The notes beneath the pieces were generated by a model, which worked only from the letters and a program-made list of their open reading frames with translations, searched no databases and had not been told where the DNA came from. A DNA stretch of 64,000 nucleotides from Megaustenia siamemsis (taxonomy: Eukaryota > Mollusca > Gastropoda > Stylommatophora > Ariophantidae). Made by a program: the position numbers and the translations under genes. Numbering within the stretch: the first letter of the stretch is position 1; each line of letters begins with the position of its first letter. Below are positions 12,293-24,329 of this stretch, piece by piece. The stretch spans positions 63,709,592 to 63,773,591 of the forward strand of contig JAVIAB010000101.1 of assembly GCA_032433765.1 (NCBI GenBank), written 5' to 3'.

Positions 12293-12824
12293 TGATACTA
12301 CACACCACAAGACAACGCAGACACGTCCACTATGTTCGTGTAAGGGCGGATGATGAAGAGACATATTCTAGTTTACCAAGATACTCTAGAGTACTTTAGT
12401 CATCGGACGAACGCAATTAACCACCAACCAAAAAGTAGTTAATTATTTTAAATTTAATTATAAAAGAAGATTATAATTATATAACATAATTATTAATTGT
12501 TATGATTATATGCCTCAAACCCCGCAAATTATTGTTTTTAATGAAATCGGTATCATCTGCCTGTCAGTTTTTTTTTTTTTTTTTAAATCATGCGTGGGCA
12601 TGTGTTTGCATGTTTCCAATACTAAAGGAGGTGCCTGACAACCAGACTTTTAGAATCCATCAACCGAAGGACAACACGACAACATAACGATACTAGGTTG
12701 CAATAAAATTGCATCGTTGACTAAGTGTGATTCTATTGGCGGGCTGGTATGAATGACATTTGTAAAGGCGTGGTTTATCGTATCTGTTTCAAAATAAAGG
12801 ATAACTTTCTTCTCTGTCCGTTCA

Positions 12825-12880
12825 CGCCTGCCCAATCGCGACTTCACTATTTAAAGGTGGCGTAGACGATTAGTCGGTGT
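12825..12880 (+). promoter_or_regulatory. Candidate core promoter of the micro-exon gene
   Basis: A CCAAT motif (12832-12836) is followed by a TATA-like element, tatttaaagg (12848-12857). Transcription would start about 25-30 bases further on, near 12875-12885. The following ~60 bases contain no ATG and end at a strong splice donor, as expected for a 5' untranslated exon. The placement is inferred from motifs alone. The CCAAT box is closer to the TATA box than usual, so only the TATA-like element carries weight. Confidence 0.45.
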
Positions 12881-12939
12881 CAAATAGAGTTTCACTGCGA
12901 GCCAACACACATCAAGATACCTTTGTAATCTGGCGTTTG
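12878..12939 (+). other. Candidate exon 1 (5' untranslated) of the micro-exon gene
   Basis: The segment lies just downstream of a TATA-like box and ends at ggcgtttg|gtaagtac, a consensus splice donor (intron begins at 12940). It contains no ATG, so it would be an untranslated leader exon. The next matching acceptor with good pyrimidine content on this strand is at 17611-17612, before the signal-peptide exon. Pairing the two is an inference. The 5' boundary is estimated from the TATA spacing and may be off by tens of bases. Confidence 0.45.
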
Positions 12940-13120
12940 GTAAGTACATTTCTTTATGAATATTGCATGACTCAAAGTGCAATGGTGTGGCTGCTACTCT
13001 CAACTGAATTGCTACCTTTTGAGATTGGAGTCCAGTAATTCCATTTCATTTTGTGCAGTGTAACTTATTGTTTTATTTACTGTTTTTTTTTTCGATTGTC
13101 GCCTTTTTTCCTCAGATTAG

Positions 13121-13336
13121 TCAGTAAGAAACGCATTGAACATGGTCTATACTCTTTTTTTTTCTTTTACTTTTCCTCTTCTTAGGCTTGTCATTCTCTT
13201 GTTGGTCAAGTTGTATATTTATTTGCAAAGTTGTCTTTCCACGGCTAGACGCGGGCTTTAACAAATCATGTAAGGACGCAATGTTTTTTTGTTCTTTGTA
13301 AAACTGTGGGTAACTTACAGGTTTTGCTCTCTTCAA
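13121..13336 (-). CDS. Short lysine-rich ORF, unassigned
   Basis: This minus-strand frame of about 71 codons contains KPVSYPQFYKEQKNIASLH near its start and ends in a basic stretch with KKRKSKRKKK before a stop. It lies in the intron between exons 1 and 2 of the micro-exon gene and matches none of the repeats in this window. No ATG opens it. A GTAAGT-like donor lies inside it near 13308 on the minus strand, so the frame may not be used as read. It could be a decayed exon or chance; low confidence. Confidence 0.15.
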   Translation of the reverse strand: MKRAKPVSYPQFYKEQKNIASLHDLLKPASSRGKTTLQINIQLDQQENDKPKKRKSKRKKKSIDHVQCVSY

Positions 13337-13431
13337 TAAATCCTAACTACTTTCGCGACATGAATTCATCCGTGCCGTGAAACTGATATTTACTCAAATG
13401 TAGTTAAACACAGCGTCACATATGTTCTTAA

Positions 13432-13432
<1 letters not shown>

Positions 13433-13517
<85 letters not shown>
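13433..13517. repeat. AT dinucleotide microsatellite
   Basis: This is about 85 bases of almost pure TA inside the first intron of the micro-exon gene. The surroundings 13520-14430 show no gene. Confidence 0.95.
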
Positions 13518-13519
<2 letters not shown>

Positions 13520-14437
13520 TTTTAATTTTCATTTTCAGCACACAGAAAACAGAATGTAGGGATTGTTTAATTCATGATTTCCAAAAAATTTAGTTGACTA
13601 CAGGACTAGTTTTAGAATGATTTACCACTGAAGACAAAATGAGTTCACACGTTTGATACGTTTGAATCTCAATAATTTGAAAAGCACCTCAGTAACTTTT
13701 TATGAAAATAATGGACTGAATGATAACACTTTATTTATTCTTTACAATTTGTGTGCGCCGTTTTTAATCTTAAAGCAATGTTCTTGGGTGACTTCTACAA
13801 CACTGAAAAATAAACAATTTAATGCAATTAACTGAATCCTAGCTATACGACGTATAAAAGAGCACACATAAAATAAATACAAATGTGTGGTCTTGTTGTT
13901 AATGTTAAAGCAATGTTTGCCTTTCTTCTATACTAGCTCCAAAATGGGTGCGACGTTGATCGCAAGTTGTTTTATTTTTTAACAGCGCTGATATATTCGA
14001 GATTTTAAGAGAACAGTTGTTATTGTTGCTACATTCATTGATTTTGATAACAGTAACACAAACAAATAATTGCTGTTGAAAGTAACAAATTTTGTCGGGA
14101 AACGGCTTCATTTGCCTCATGTTAGGTATTTCATTTCCGTCATCGTGATTTAGCTCATGTCAGCTAAAGAACGTGATACAGACATGGCGTGTGACATAAT
14201 GAATGCAATGTTGCAAAACATCTACGTGTATTTACATTTTCCCGACATTTGAGCTGCATTGATCCAATGTTCATGAGCACAGACTACAGAATAAAACTAA
14301 TAAAGTGTGACAAGTTTATCTCCCTTACTTGCTTGAAACTGACGTTTATGGAGACATTTTTAACCACCTGTAGTTCCCTTCCGAAAAGTCGGAACAATGT
14401 TGGCGGATTAACTAGAAAAATAGATGATGTAAACCCA

Positions 14438-14605
14438 CTATCATCATCATATGCCATATCGGTTGGCGTAGGCGATCATGTCCTTCTAAAATTCGCTATA
14501 CACAGTGCATTGTATCAGTTCTGTTGTTGACTGTTTTCGATGCCATGACACCAAGCTATCAAGTATTTTCTCTCTTTGTCGTCCGCGATCTCTCTTTTCG
14601 TTTCT
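14438..14605 (-). mobile_element. RTE family A, 3' end fragment
   Basis: The segment catcatcatatgccatatcg onward is the reverse complement of the last ~165 bases of family A (compare 12130-12290 and 55890-56060), including the segment for the SLVSWHGKQSTTELIRCTV block. It is strongly 5'-truncated. Nothing is recognisable from 14610 to 15330. Confidence 0.65.
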
Positions 14606-15339
14606 TTTTTTTTATATTTTAAGGTAGGGCTGAATACTCGCTTGCGTGTCGGGCAGTCTATTGGTCTTTGTTTTTTTTTATCTGTTATTGATTATTTTTT
14701 ATTATTTTTTTTTTCAAATGTTATACAGAATATCAAGAAGTATCCACCTCTATCCCTGAAATGATTCACTTGATGTTAGGCTAAATTATGTCGATACTAA
14801 ATTCACACAATATTATCAGTCACTTTACCTGACTGTAAACATATATGTATATTTTTATTCAAGTAAGTTGAAGAGAGACACACAACCGTCGAATTCCCTC
14901 AACCATCATAAGAACCTCAACAGAAACTGAATTTGATGGTGGTGTAAGCAGGTACAAGGAATGGCATGTCCTTCCTTTCAATTACACATGGCCACTCACT
15001 TACAGGGATAGTACTTAAAACATGTTTAAACATTTCAAACTCCTTTATTAATGTATGTATTCCTTCACTAGTTACATTACATTTAGTTGGGACGGGGTTA
15101 TTCCCCTTACCCTGTCATAATCAATGCCGAGGCCGCGTGGAAACGTGCAACATGGCATGCCATTGTGTTTCTTTGATATGTGTCAGCTTCAAATTGTGTT
15201 TGATGTCACCCCGCCATTTCTTTCTTCTGAACTGATGTTTCGGATTTGACAAGTTAGAATAGTTTTGTCTTTGTTTTTTCAAGGGGAAACGGTGCTTCCT
15301 TTTACGATTTATTTTATTTCACTTCTTCCTCTTTCTTCT

Positions 15340-15570
15340 TTTCTCTTTCTCACTGATACCTAAAAGGTGTCGTGGTTTATATCATTTGTCGTTCTTGAGC
15401 TGCTCGAATTGTCTGAATTAGTGATTTTCCTTTGTTGTTACATGTCTCTGTCACTGCAACTATCCATCTTATTCTGGGTCTTCCTCTTGGTCTTTTTCCA
15501 TGCATTCTCGAGAAGAACGCCCTTGATGGTGATTGGTGAGGATTCATTCTGACCAGGTGGCCAACCATTT
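15340..15570 (-). mobile_element. LINE C-terminal fragment, orphan family
   Basis: The minus strand reads MVGHLVRMNPHQSPSRAFFS and then GKRPRGRPRIRWIVAVTETC. GHLVRM followed by GRPRIRW is the standard C-terminal signature of RTE- and CR1-like LINE proteins. No second copy of this exact family is seen here. Confidence 0.55.
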
Positions 15571-15689
15571 AAGTTGTTGTTGTTCTATATATTCTTGGCA
15601 GGGTTTTGTTCGTACCATTTTTTATTTCACTATTTCCATTAATTTATTCGTTGTCTGTTTCCATTAAGCTAAAAAATTCCATAGAATTT

Positions 15690-15764
15690 GTCAAGCTTCT
15701 GCGGACCACACTCCGCGGCACGAGGACACCTGGGCGGTCGCAGACCACTGTTTGAGAAACGCTG
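15690..15764. mobile_element. Terminal fragment of a hAT-type element
   Basis: The segment ends in cagaccactgtttgagaaacgctg (15741-15764 region), which as reverse complement starts cagcgtttctcaaacagtgg, a form common among hAT/Charlie terminal repeats. An 8-base duplication candidate, atttaaag, follows. No left end was found upstream. Confidence 0.4.
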
Positions 15765-15949
15765 ATTTAAAGCCGTTGTTGTTTGCCAGCCCTCGTACCT
15801 ACACTGTAATACTCGAATCACACACGAATTAAAAATCGTGTTTTGTGTAATTACTGAGTGCCTTTGAATTCCAAATATTTGAGAATTTTGATGAAGATGT
15901 TTGGGACTAATGCGATTCGTTCTTTATTTCAGTTGTTGTGTCGACTTTT

Positions 15950-16330
15950 GTTGAAATTTGGCACCACAGGTAGTTGAAACTGCTGTGCTTTTCCCCATTA
16001 TTTACTCGTTTAGATTCAAGTGGTCGGTCATGTTGGTGTTGATTTTGAGACCAGCGTGTTGTGAAAAGTGCTGGGAACTATTTATCTTTAAAAGGGCATC
16101 TACATGCCTTGCACTGAGAGGCGCGATATCATTCGCAAAGTTATGACCTTCAAGAACTTTATTGTTGACCCATCTGAAGCCATGATGTACGTCTTTTGTG
16201 CATTTCTTCATTACCTAGTCAAGTGCATTTCCAAATAATAATAATGACATGACACAACCTGGCTTGACTCGTATGTTCTCCGTGAACCACTCGGTATTGC
16301 CAGATTGACTTCTTAAGCATCATCGTGTCT
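15950..16330 (-). mobile_element. LINE family K reverse transcriptase fragment
   Basis: The minus strand reads IRVKPGCVMSLLLFGNALD, then VMKKCTKDVHHGFRWVN, then FANDIAPLSARHV and GLKINTN. These correspond to the VRQGCVMSPLLF, DWIMR and FADD(I/L)ALLS blocks of a LINE reverse transcriptase. FAND in place of FADD and several stops show decay. Confidence 0.6.
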
Positions 16331-16334
16331 CATC

Positions 16335-17545
16335 ATATTTAGTGTGACTTAAATATCACATTGAGTGTGACTTAAATAACATGTTGAGTGTGACTTATAT
16401 ATCATATTGAGTGTAACTTATACAGCATCTTGAGTGTGACTTATATATCATATTGAGTGTGACTTATATAACATGTTGAGTATGACTTACATATCATATT
16501 GAGTGTGACTGATATATCATTGTGAGTGTAAAGTTTATGGCATATTAAATGTAACATATATCATATTGAGTGTGACTTATATATCATTTTGAGTGTAACT
16601 GATATAACATGTTGAGTGTGGCTTATATAACATGTTGAGTGTGGCTTATATAACATGTTGAGTGTGACTAATACATCATCTTGAGTGTGACTTATATATC
16701 ATATTAATTGAAACTTATATACCATATAAAAATAACTTATATCATAATTAATGTAACTTATATTTCATAATAAATGTAACGTATATTTCATATTGAGTGT
16801 GACTTTTATACCATATTGAATGTAACTTATATGTCATATTGAGTGTAACGTATATATCATATTGCGTGTAACTTTATATATCATATTGTGTGTAACTTAT
16901 ATGTCATATTGAGTGTAACGTATATGTCATATTGTGTGTAACTTATATATCATATTGTGTGTAACTTATATATCATATTGTGTGTAACGTATATATCATA
17001 TTGAGTGTAAGTTATATATCATATTGAGTGTAACTGATATATCATATTGAGTGTAACTTATATATCATATTGTGTGTAGCTTATATAGCATACTGTGTAA
17101 CGTATATATCATATTGAGTGTAACATATATATCATATTGTGTGTAACTTATATATCATATTAAGTGTAATTTATATATCATATTGAGTGTAACTTATATA
17201 TCATACCGTGTGTAACTTATATATCATATCGAGTGTGACGTATTTATCATATCGAGTGTGACTCATATATCATATTCAGGCCATCTCCACAATGAAACCA
17301 TATTGAGTATGACATATATATCATATTGCGTGTTACGTATATATCATATTGTGTTTGACTTATATATCATATCGAGTGTGACTTATATATCATATTGAGT
17401 GTGACTTATATATCAAATTGAGTGTAACTTATATATCGTATTGTGTGTAACTTATATATCATATTGAGTGTGACTTATATATCATATCGAGTGTGACTTA
17501 TATATCATCATATTCAGGCCATCTCCACAATGAAATCATATCCAA
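16335..17545. repeat. 1.2-kb minisatellite, 23-bp unit
   Basis: About 50 copies of a unit close to atatcatattgagtgtaactt fill this stretch. A short non-unit segment, aggccatctccacaatgaaa, recurs at 17278 and 17515. The array ends about 70 bases before the acceptor of the signal-peptide exon. Confidence 0.95.
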
Positions 17546-17612
17546 TTTATATAATATTAACTTTTTTAGCTGTGCCTCAAATTCTCTAAAATTCTTCACA
17601 ACGTCATCACAG

Positions 17613-17823
17613 GCATCGAACCAGTATCTAACCGCAAGGTCCTCAGATTGTCGTGTGTAACAGAAGATAGAGATGGGAAGCTTCCTTCTTCTATCGGCGT
17701 CTATTGCAGTGTTTTATACAATCGCTGCGGCTGACTTTGATCCAAACGATCATCAGGATGAAATTTATGATGCCATTAGTAGTGATGATAATGTCATTAC
17801 ACGTCAAGATTCTGGCCACTACT
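17613..17823 (+). CDS. Exon 2 of micro-exon gene: signal peptide and acidic N-terminus
   Basis: This is the first coding exon of a predicted secreted protein. The acceptor cgtcatcacag precedes 17613, the only ATG is at 17673-17675 with a purine at -3 and G at +4, and the exon ends with cactact|gtaagtg at 17823. It encodes 50 residues plus one base. The first 20 residues, MGSFLLLSASIAVFYTIAAA, form a hydrophobic signal peptide with a likely cleavage after AAA. An acidic, cysteine-free stretch rich in D and N follows, with a single arginine in ITRQDSG. The exon sits directly after a 1.2-kb minisatellite, in a region without transposon similarity. No known family is recognised. The exon reading is well supported by its start, signal peptide and donor; the product's function is unknown. 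Confidence 0.72.
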
Positions 17824-17954
17824 GTAAGTGCATCAAATGTAATATGTGAGAGTTGAAAGTGTTCTCGTTTGTAAAGTCACTGGATTTGTGATAAGATCAA
17901 GTGTACATTCTGTGAGATAAACTATTGCTTTTCAATGCCCACTACTCACTCTTT

Positions 17955-17985
17955 CTTTCTCTCTCTCTCTACCTCTCTTATTCTC
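17955..17985. repeat. CT-rich simple repeat
   Basis: A short ctttctctctctctc tract lies in the intron after the signal-peptide exon. From 17990 to 18830 the sequence is AT-rich; parts at 18350-18780 read like a decayed LINE (for example YQVYKDIDNKVNNLARRDNR) but no family assignment is safe. Confidence 0.6.
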
Positions 17986-18829
17986 CCATTCATCCCTGAT
18001 ATGTTGTTTCACTCTTTCAAAGCTAACGCTCACCTAGAAAGATAAAGATATGACTCGTGGGTTTAAAATGGCGTTTATATAAACCGTTATTTAATCATTT
18101 TTTTACACGTTTCAAAAGGCTGACCCTTATGGGTGTATTATATAAATAAAACACAATCTATGGAGATCAAAAGTAGACCAAATTGACTATATGTGTATCA
18201 GAAGACGATTAAAATCGTCTATGATAGTTGTAAGGGCTTATAGAGGAGCTGGCATTAATGGTGACCTTAATCTTTTCATTGCGAAGATTCAGCGTAAACT
18301 GAATTACCACAAAGGAGCACGTCTTTAAAAAATATAAGTAGGAACAAATTAATAGATAAAAATAGCAAAGGACAAGTTAACTTGAACATAGCAGTCGATT
18401 TGAATATTTGAGTGAACTTTATGCAACGATTATAGATGGACTACGGGGTACTCGCAACACAGCAGTATTGACATCAACAGAATTAAGTGCTAGATTTATA
18501 GAAACTGAAAGAAAGGCATGAATCACAGACGTCATATGTGCACATATCCAATATAGAAGTGAAGCCAAATCAGCGATGATAAATGCCAAACTGGAGGTAT
18601 GTACATATCAAGTATATAAAGACATTGATAATAAGGTGAACAATTTAGCAAGAAGAGATAACAGAACATACAGGTAATTCGGAAGAAGCAGAATTAGCGC
18701 CCAAGAAAGGACATGTTAAGGGATTAATAAATATACAGAAACAACTAACAAGCGCCTTTAACTCAAATGTTGGCCTGTTATGAGCACAGATAACAATTTA
18801 TATAACTTTCAGGGATAACAAAAATGTCA

Positions 18830-19610
18830 GATAGGCTGAACATTGCAAATAAATCCCTAAGTGTCCGATTCCCTGTAAACTGATGTAGTTTGAAATAGAT
18901 GAACACATCCCTCAATTAGTCACCAGTATAGAGGGAATCATCATAAAATAATTTTGATACAGCTGTGAAACACGTGACTAATAATTACGCATCTGGCGAA
19001 GTTACAATAATTACCTAAGAGTGGCAATCCTTCAGATAGCAGCAACTAGAGACAAACAATCCTTGTATTAGTTGCCTCCATACTTTTCTGCAAAATCATG
19101 CTGAACAGAATAAAAGATTGTGTAGATAATATTATACACGAAGAACAAACAGGATTCCGGTAGAAAGAAGCTGTCTTGACCAAATATTCTCTCAAATGAT
19201 TATACTGGAAGAACATTATTAGAAGCAAAACAAACACAAACGGGCCATTCATTTGTAATTTAATATATTTAAAAAAAAAGCATTTAACATCATACATAGA
19301 TAGCCCTTGTGGAATATTTTCAAATCTTCCAGAATTCCACCAAATATGATCAGCCTCATAAAAGACATACGACGACTGTGCCTGCACGGAGTAACTGGTT
19401 TCAGATTGAAGCATAAGCGAAGCAGGATGCATACTATTACCTCTGCCAATTAGAAATACCACAGATTACATAATGAAAACATGTTTCATAGGCAATACAC
19501 GCATTATATGGCACAACTATAATAACCTGAAAGATTTTGATTTTGTACATAACATAGAGCTCCTAATATAGTTAGGATTATGTGAATCCGGTAGTTATCA
19601 AGATCGAACG
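18830..19610 (+). mobile_element. LINE family K reverse transcriptase, degenerate
   Basis: Across frames the + strand shows SCLDQIFSQMIILEEHY, a FKKAFNIIHR-like block (degenerate KAFD), WNIFKSSRIPPNMISLIKDI and GNTRIIWHNYNNLKDFDFV, the order of reverse transcriptase motifs of RTE/CR1-like LINEs that carry QLSPLLFLLA-type sequences. It is heavily interrupted. Its relation to the fragment at 15950-16330 is by similar motif wording only. Confidence 0.5.
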
Positions 19611-19624
19611 ATATTTTGAATATA

Positions 19625-19652
19625 ACATATATACATATATATATATATATTA
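19625..19652. repeat. AT microsatellite, short
   Basis: A short TA tract occurs in the intron. The following 19660-20230 shows no recognisable gene. Confidence 0.8.
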
Positions 19653-20234
19653 TTTATGGGAATATATAACTTGTGACAGTAGTAGTGGGATCATATAAAT
19701 AAATGTATGTTTTAGAGTGGTGGAACACCTACACAGTTTGTTGACTGTCGGAAGTTGATGCTAATATACATTTATTTGTAAAAATCCGAACGACCGATAT
19801 CAGTATATTAAGTACGAACAAGTACGGCACGAATATCAAGCACGGAACGAATGACATTACACTATATTAAAGTTCATCGTAATTTAACGCAAGTCAAAAT
19901 CAAAGAATGAAGATCAAGTAAAAACACCACAGACCACTCTTTACAATAGTGCTGGAAAAAAAAAAATGTATACCTCATGGTCACGCTAACAGTTCAGGAT
20001 ATAGCATTGACCCTGCTTAGGTCTGGTCGTCGACTTCTATTCTTATTTCCCCGCCAGATCTTAGATAATTTTGCTTATTCACCAGACTTCAAGACTACAA
20101 TGTATAATCTTCCATGTATAGTCGCTTTAGCGAACCTCATTGCCTGCGTTATTTTAAATTATAAAGTGATAACGTTGTAGAAAATTAAAAAAAAAACTGC
20201 ATGGACAATTCACGTCATTCTGGACGGGGTTTTT

Positions 20235-20790
20235 CGAAAGCTTTGATATAGTTTGAGGGCACACATTCTGAATGGCACTGTACTAACTGGGCACTCTACA
20301 ATACAATCTTCATTCCAACACTGTGCTGCCAATGCCAGTCCTGGAAAAAAAAACGAGACGCACGAACAAAGAGTAAAAATAACCAGAACCGAGATACAAT
20401 GTGTTAGAGGAATGACAGGAAACAGTATGAGAGACAATATCAGAAATGAAGAACTAGTAAAATTGCTAGTAATAACCCCCACCATATAATATATAAAGAA
20501 AAACAGATAAAAATGGGTTTGGCGCTTGATAAGGCAGGCACATTAAAACATAACACAACGAGCCTTCAATAAACGTTGAGAGAGCCACGGGCCGAACACA
20601 AAAATGGTGGATATATTGATATTTGAATACATTGAAAGATTAATATTAGAGACACTAGAAACAACAGCAGCAGTGGCAAACAAATGAGTAGAAGACCGCA
20701 AATTATATTACCCTAGCCCCCACAACCTTGACGCTGAAAGGCAAATGCGAAAGGAAGGAAGAAAACTATACTAACTATATTCTATACATT
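20235..20790 (+). mobile_element. LINE family L, C-terminal fragment (copy 1)
   Basis: The + strand reads QRVKITRTEIQCVRGMTGNS and MRDNIRNEELVKLLVITP, then a degenerate RAFN/GPNTK stretch. These match the EMRFLRRVxGxTxRDxxRN block and the downstream GRPRTRW-like end of LINE proteins. The same block with the same framing occurs at 24330-24790, so this is a two-copy family. Confidence 0.6.
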
Positions 20791-21287
20791 GAGCAAGTTT
20801 CCTGAAGTCTGAAATTCCCAATAATTGCAACTCTACTAGTCACAACATTTCCCAAAACACATACGTAAAGTATATTGACGAGGTGGTTCCTGTGTACGTC
20901 CTACACGACAGCACGGAAGGCGATTTAAAAAGATTTTCATTGAAAATAGAATGTATCTACCAAGCAGCTTCCTCATTCTAGCTCCCTTCATAAAAGCACA
21001 TAAAATACACACAGAGTATCCGACGTGTTCTAAGCGACAAACTAGTCTCTGCATAGTGATGTTGTCAGGTTAAACCGTTATCAATGTCAAACTCAGCGCA
21101 AACAATGATCGGCTACAAAGGCGGCAGTTTCAAAATGCTTCAATAAAAAAAGAGCACTTGCAGTGGCTTCCTACTTCAATTCGCTCGATGAAATCGAGGC
21201 AAGCACATCAAAAACTGTTGCCCAAATCGAGATCTTAGTGATCAAATTAGGTGTTAGTGAGAAACAGCGTGGATTTGTTTGATGTGG

Positions 21288-21835
21288 TAGGCGAACAGTA
21301 TATAACAGATCATAATATCATTAGCAGAAGGATGAACAGTATGTAACAGATCATAATATCATTAGTAGAAAGATGAACAGTATGTAACATATCATAATAT
21401 CATTAGCAGAAAGATGAACAGTATGTAACATATCATAATATCATTAGCAGAAAGATGAACAGTATGTAACAGATCATATGATCATTAGCAGAAAGATGAA
21501 CAGTATGTAACATATCATAATATCATTAGCAGAAAGATGTACAATATGTAACATATCATAATACCATTAGTAGAAAGATGAACAGTATGTAACAGATCAT
21601 AAGATCATTAGCAGATAGATGAACAGTATGTAACATACCATAATATCATTAGTAGAAAGATGAACAGTATGTAACAAATCATAAGATCATTAGTAGAAAG
21701 ATGAACAGTATGTAACAGATCATAAGATCATTAGCAGATAGATGAACAGTATGTAACATATCATAATATCATTAGTAGAAAGATGAACAGTATGTAACAC
21801 ATCATATGATTATTAGTAGAGATAGCCATTGAAGT
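21288..21835. repeat. Minisatellite, 41-bp unit, about 13 copies
   Basis: The unit is close to gatgaacagtatgtaacata plus tcataatatcattagcagaaa. Variants such as cataagatcatt recur in later units. The array lies 130 bases upstream of micro-exon 3. Between 20790 and 21280, and from 22000 to 24320, there is intron sequence without recognised genes, apart from a possible optional exon at 22750. Confidence 0.95.
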
Positions 21836-21964
21836 AAAAACATGCATATATTTATTGTTTACAGATTAAACAAGAGTGTTTATGCATGTGTATGTCTTGT
21901 GTGTTAAATTGTATGTACTACAAGCTGATTTTACTTATATTTGTTTCTCCACTTTTGCCTCCAG

Positions 21965-21986
21965 TTAAAGAAGGTTTTGATATCGA
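21965..21986 (+). CDS. Exon 3, 22-nt micro-exon
   Basis: A pyrimidine-rich acceptor, ctccacttttgcctccag, precedes the exon and gtaagtctc follows it. The 22 bases divide as 2+18+2: two bases complete the split codon left by exon 2 (giving F), then KEGFDI, then GA of the next codon. The frame is therefore open and fits exon 2 exactly. The exon lies 130 bases after a 41-bp minisatellite. Such tiny exons are typical of schistosome micro-exon genes. Without transcript data the splice choice is an inference from consensus quality and phase. Confidence 0.62.
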
Positions 21987-22749
21987 GTAAGTCTCACATT
22001 ATATTCTTTGTTTCACATTTTTCTGTCCCAACAAGACTCCATAGTCTTGTGAATACGTACGCCCGTGATTGTATATGTGCCTCGAACGACGACAGTGGTT
22101 CTCTGCTGCCTTGTGTTACTTTGTTTGCATTAGTCTCTGTTAGCATTTAATTTAAACATTTTCCATCTTACATGTACGGATCATATGTCATCTTAGGGTG
22201 AGCAGACAACAAAAATCCACCGTAATATGTATAAATCAAAGTCGTGAAACATGTAATGTACCAAACAACGACGGTTATGAGTTTTAATGGATACCATCGC
22301 TCGATAACGCACCATGTGCTCTGTGCCACGTCGTCAGCAGTACACAACACTATAATAGGAAACATGTGGTGTAAGAAAACCCAACATGTCTTTGTTTTAT
22401 AGGCTGGACATATTTCGATTATTCAGCAATAAGAGTTTAATGAGGGTTAATTTTACTGTAGTTGCTCTTATTGTTGTTAAAGTAATACTTGCCCATTGAC
22501 TTGCTTATTGATACGACTATAGTTATGCCCTGAATTATGTCCTTTTCGTTGTCACTTTATATGATACAGTGTCGTGTTATACCCACGATCGTTCAATGTC
22601 AGAAATGCCGCTCTCTGTATGTCACCAGAAAAGAACATATACTACCAAAACTACTGATTGAACATATTTCTACAAAAACATCTCAACAATCGTTTATCTA
22701 TACTTTTGGCCCTAACTCTCGAACGTCTAAATTCTATTTATAACCTCAG

Positions 22750-22779
22750 ATGGAAGGGAGTTGCTGTGTCAAATGTCAG
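22750..22779 (+). other. Possible optional 30-nt exon of the micro-exon gene
   Basis: An acceptor (ctatttataacctcag) and a donor (gtatgcag) bound 30 bases. In the phase left by exon 3 they read E-WKGVAVSNV and leave two bases, so inclusion is in frame and keeps the phase. The donor is weaker than those of the other exons. It is listed as a candidate only. Confidence 0.25.
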
Positions 22780-24329
22780 GTATGCAGAAAAGAAAAAGAT
22801 CGAATTGTTTTCTCTTGTCTTATTCAGTTGGTCTACTTCTTGACGGTCAACCTCACAATAAGTCTTCTGGCTTATATTAAACAACAACTGCCACCCATAA
22901 ATGAAGCTTAAAATTACTTTGAGCCAGACTTGGAAACCATGCCCAGACGACTAAGTTCAGTGAATAATTCTCTCCCAAGGTATGTATAGTCCGTCTTCAG
23001 TTCAACTCGTGGTAATTGTACGAGGTATTGACAGACGTTTTTGTCGATCGATTCGGGATCTTTTCCTTTGGTCGGCCTTGTCCACTTGACAATGAGTCAA
23101 AATGAAGCACAATGCGTCGTAATTTATTTAAAATACATTTGTATTTAGACGCGTAGAATAAATCCCGTTTAAAACCTCAGTATTTTGGCTGTCCCTCAAA
23201 GCCTTTATTAACCCTGGCTGTTAATGGATACATTGTCATATCAAAGTCTGTCATTTTGACTACCAAGGCATTTTGCGCTTGTATAATATTTCTACATAAC
23301 ACTTATATTCAGCACCTAACTCAACAATAGGTAGAAGAACCAATTTACAAAGACTGGCAAGATAGTTTCCATATCGGAAAGATCAACACCTCATAACAAA
23401 ACATATTCGTCTGTGTTATTACCGAGATCCTGACTACAGTCAGGGGAGACAAGAAAAGAGCATATGTTGCATATCCCGGATGTCGTAAGACGCGACAAAG
23501 GAGATTGGAGTCAAGCTTTTCCGCTAGTGTATAGTGGGCGTTCTTCCTTCTCAGAAACCTGCGAGTAGAAAATCCTAGAACTATGGACTAGTCTGTTGTG
23601 CAAAGGAGATTAATAGTCGGCTGCACTAAATGACAGTTATATGGTTCGAATTTCTAGTTATATTTATCTCAAAACATTATCCTCCAACTTCACTACAAGT
23701 GTCTGTGGTCACTGTTTTTTTTTTTTTTTTTTTTACACGAACAAGCCTTTTTATTGCGCAATCTTATTTACTGTTTGAACATTAGGAAGACAATTTTGTT
23801 CATTTTTCCATATCTATAACAAATTCATGTATTTTTTGTTTCTATCTTGTGCAAGTGTTAGTGACAATATTCTTTGTCATTATCACAAACCACAACTCTT
23901 CTAATGCTCACCACCATGTTTTATAATTCCTCAAATATCCAAGACGCCACATCTCATACACAATGTTATCAAATGTAACATACTATTTCTGACTCTATAG
24001 ACCTATCAACAAGTCAGGAAAATTAAGTTTTCGCCACCACGACAAATTGATTGTTTACATCTTAACTTATTGTTACTTCCAATTCCTAATCTACTAGAGT
24101 CAGCTACAGAACACTTGTATCACAGCTTTCCTGCACCTCTTCTACTCTCTTCTGTTTAAGCGTTTGCATATAGCGTCTAAATTTAACTAATTTTCAAGAG
24201 TCTAAATTTGTTTTCTCCTTTAATATTTCATGTGATTCTTACAATTCATCTTTTATTCCCATCTCTTGCTAATAGTTCCTTCGTCTAAACCCCGGTCCGT
24301 CATCAACGTCATTTAAATCCGATTATTTT

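Noticed and set aside
16335..17545. Regular spacing suggesting a CRISPR array
   Set aside because: The units are contiguous with no unique spacers, and the genome is eukaryotic. It is a minisatellite.
22960..22990. A 19-nt exon ending at cccaag|gtatgt
   Set aside because: The upstream AG (taagttcag) has no pyrimidine tract, and 19 bases would shift the phase away from that needed by exon 4.
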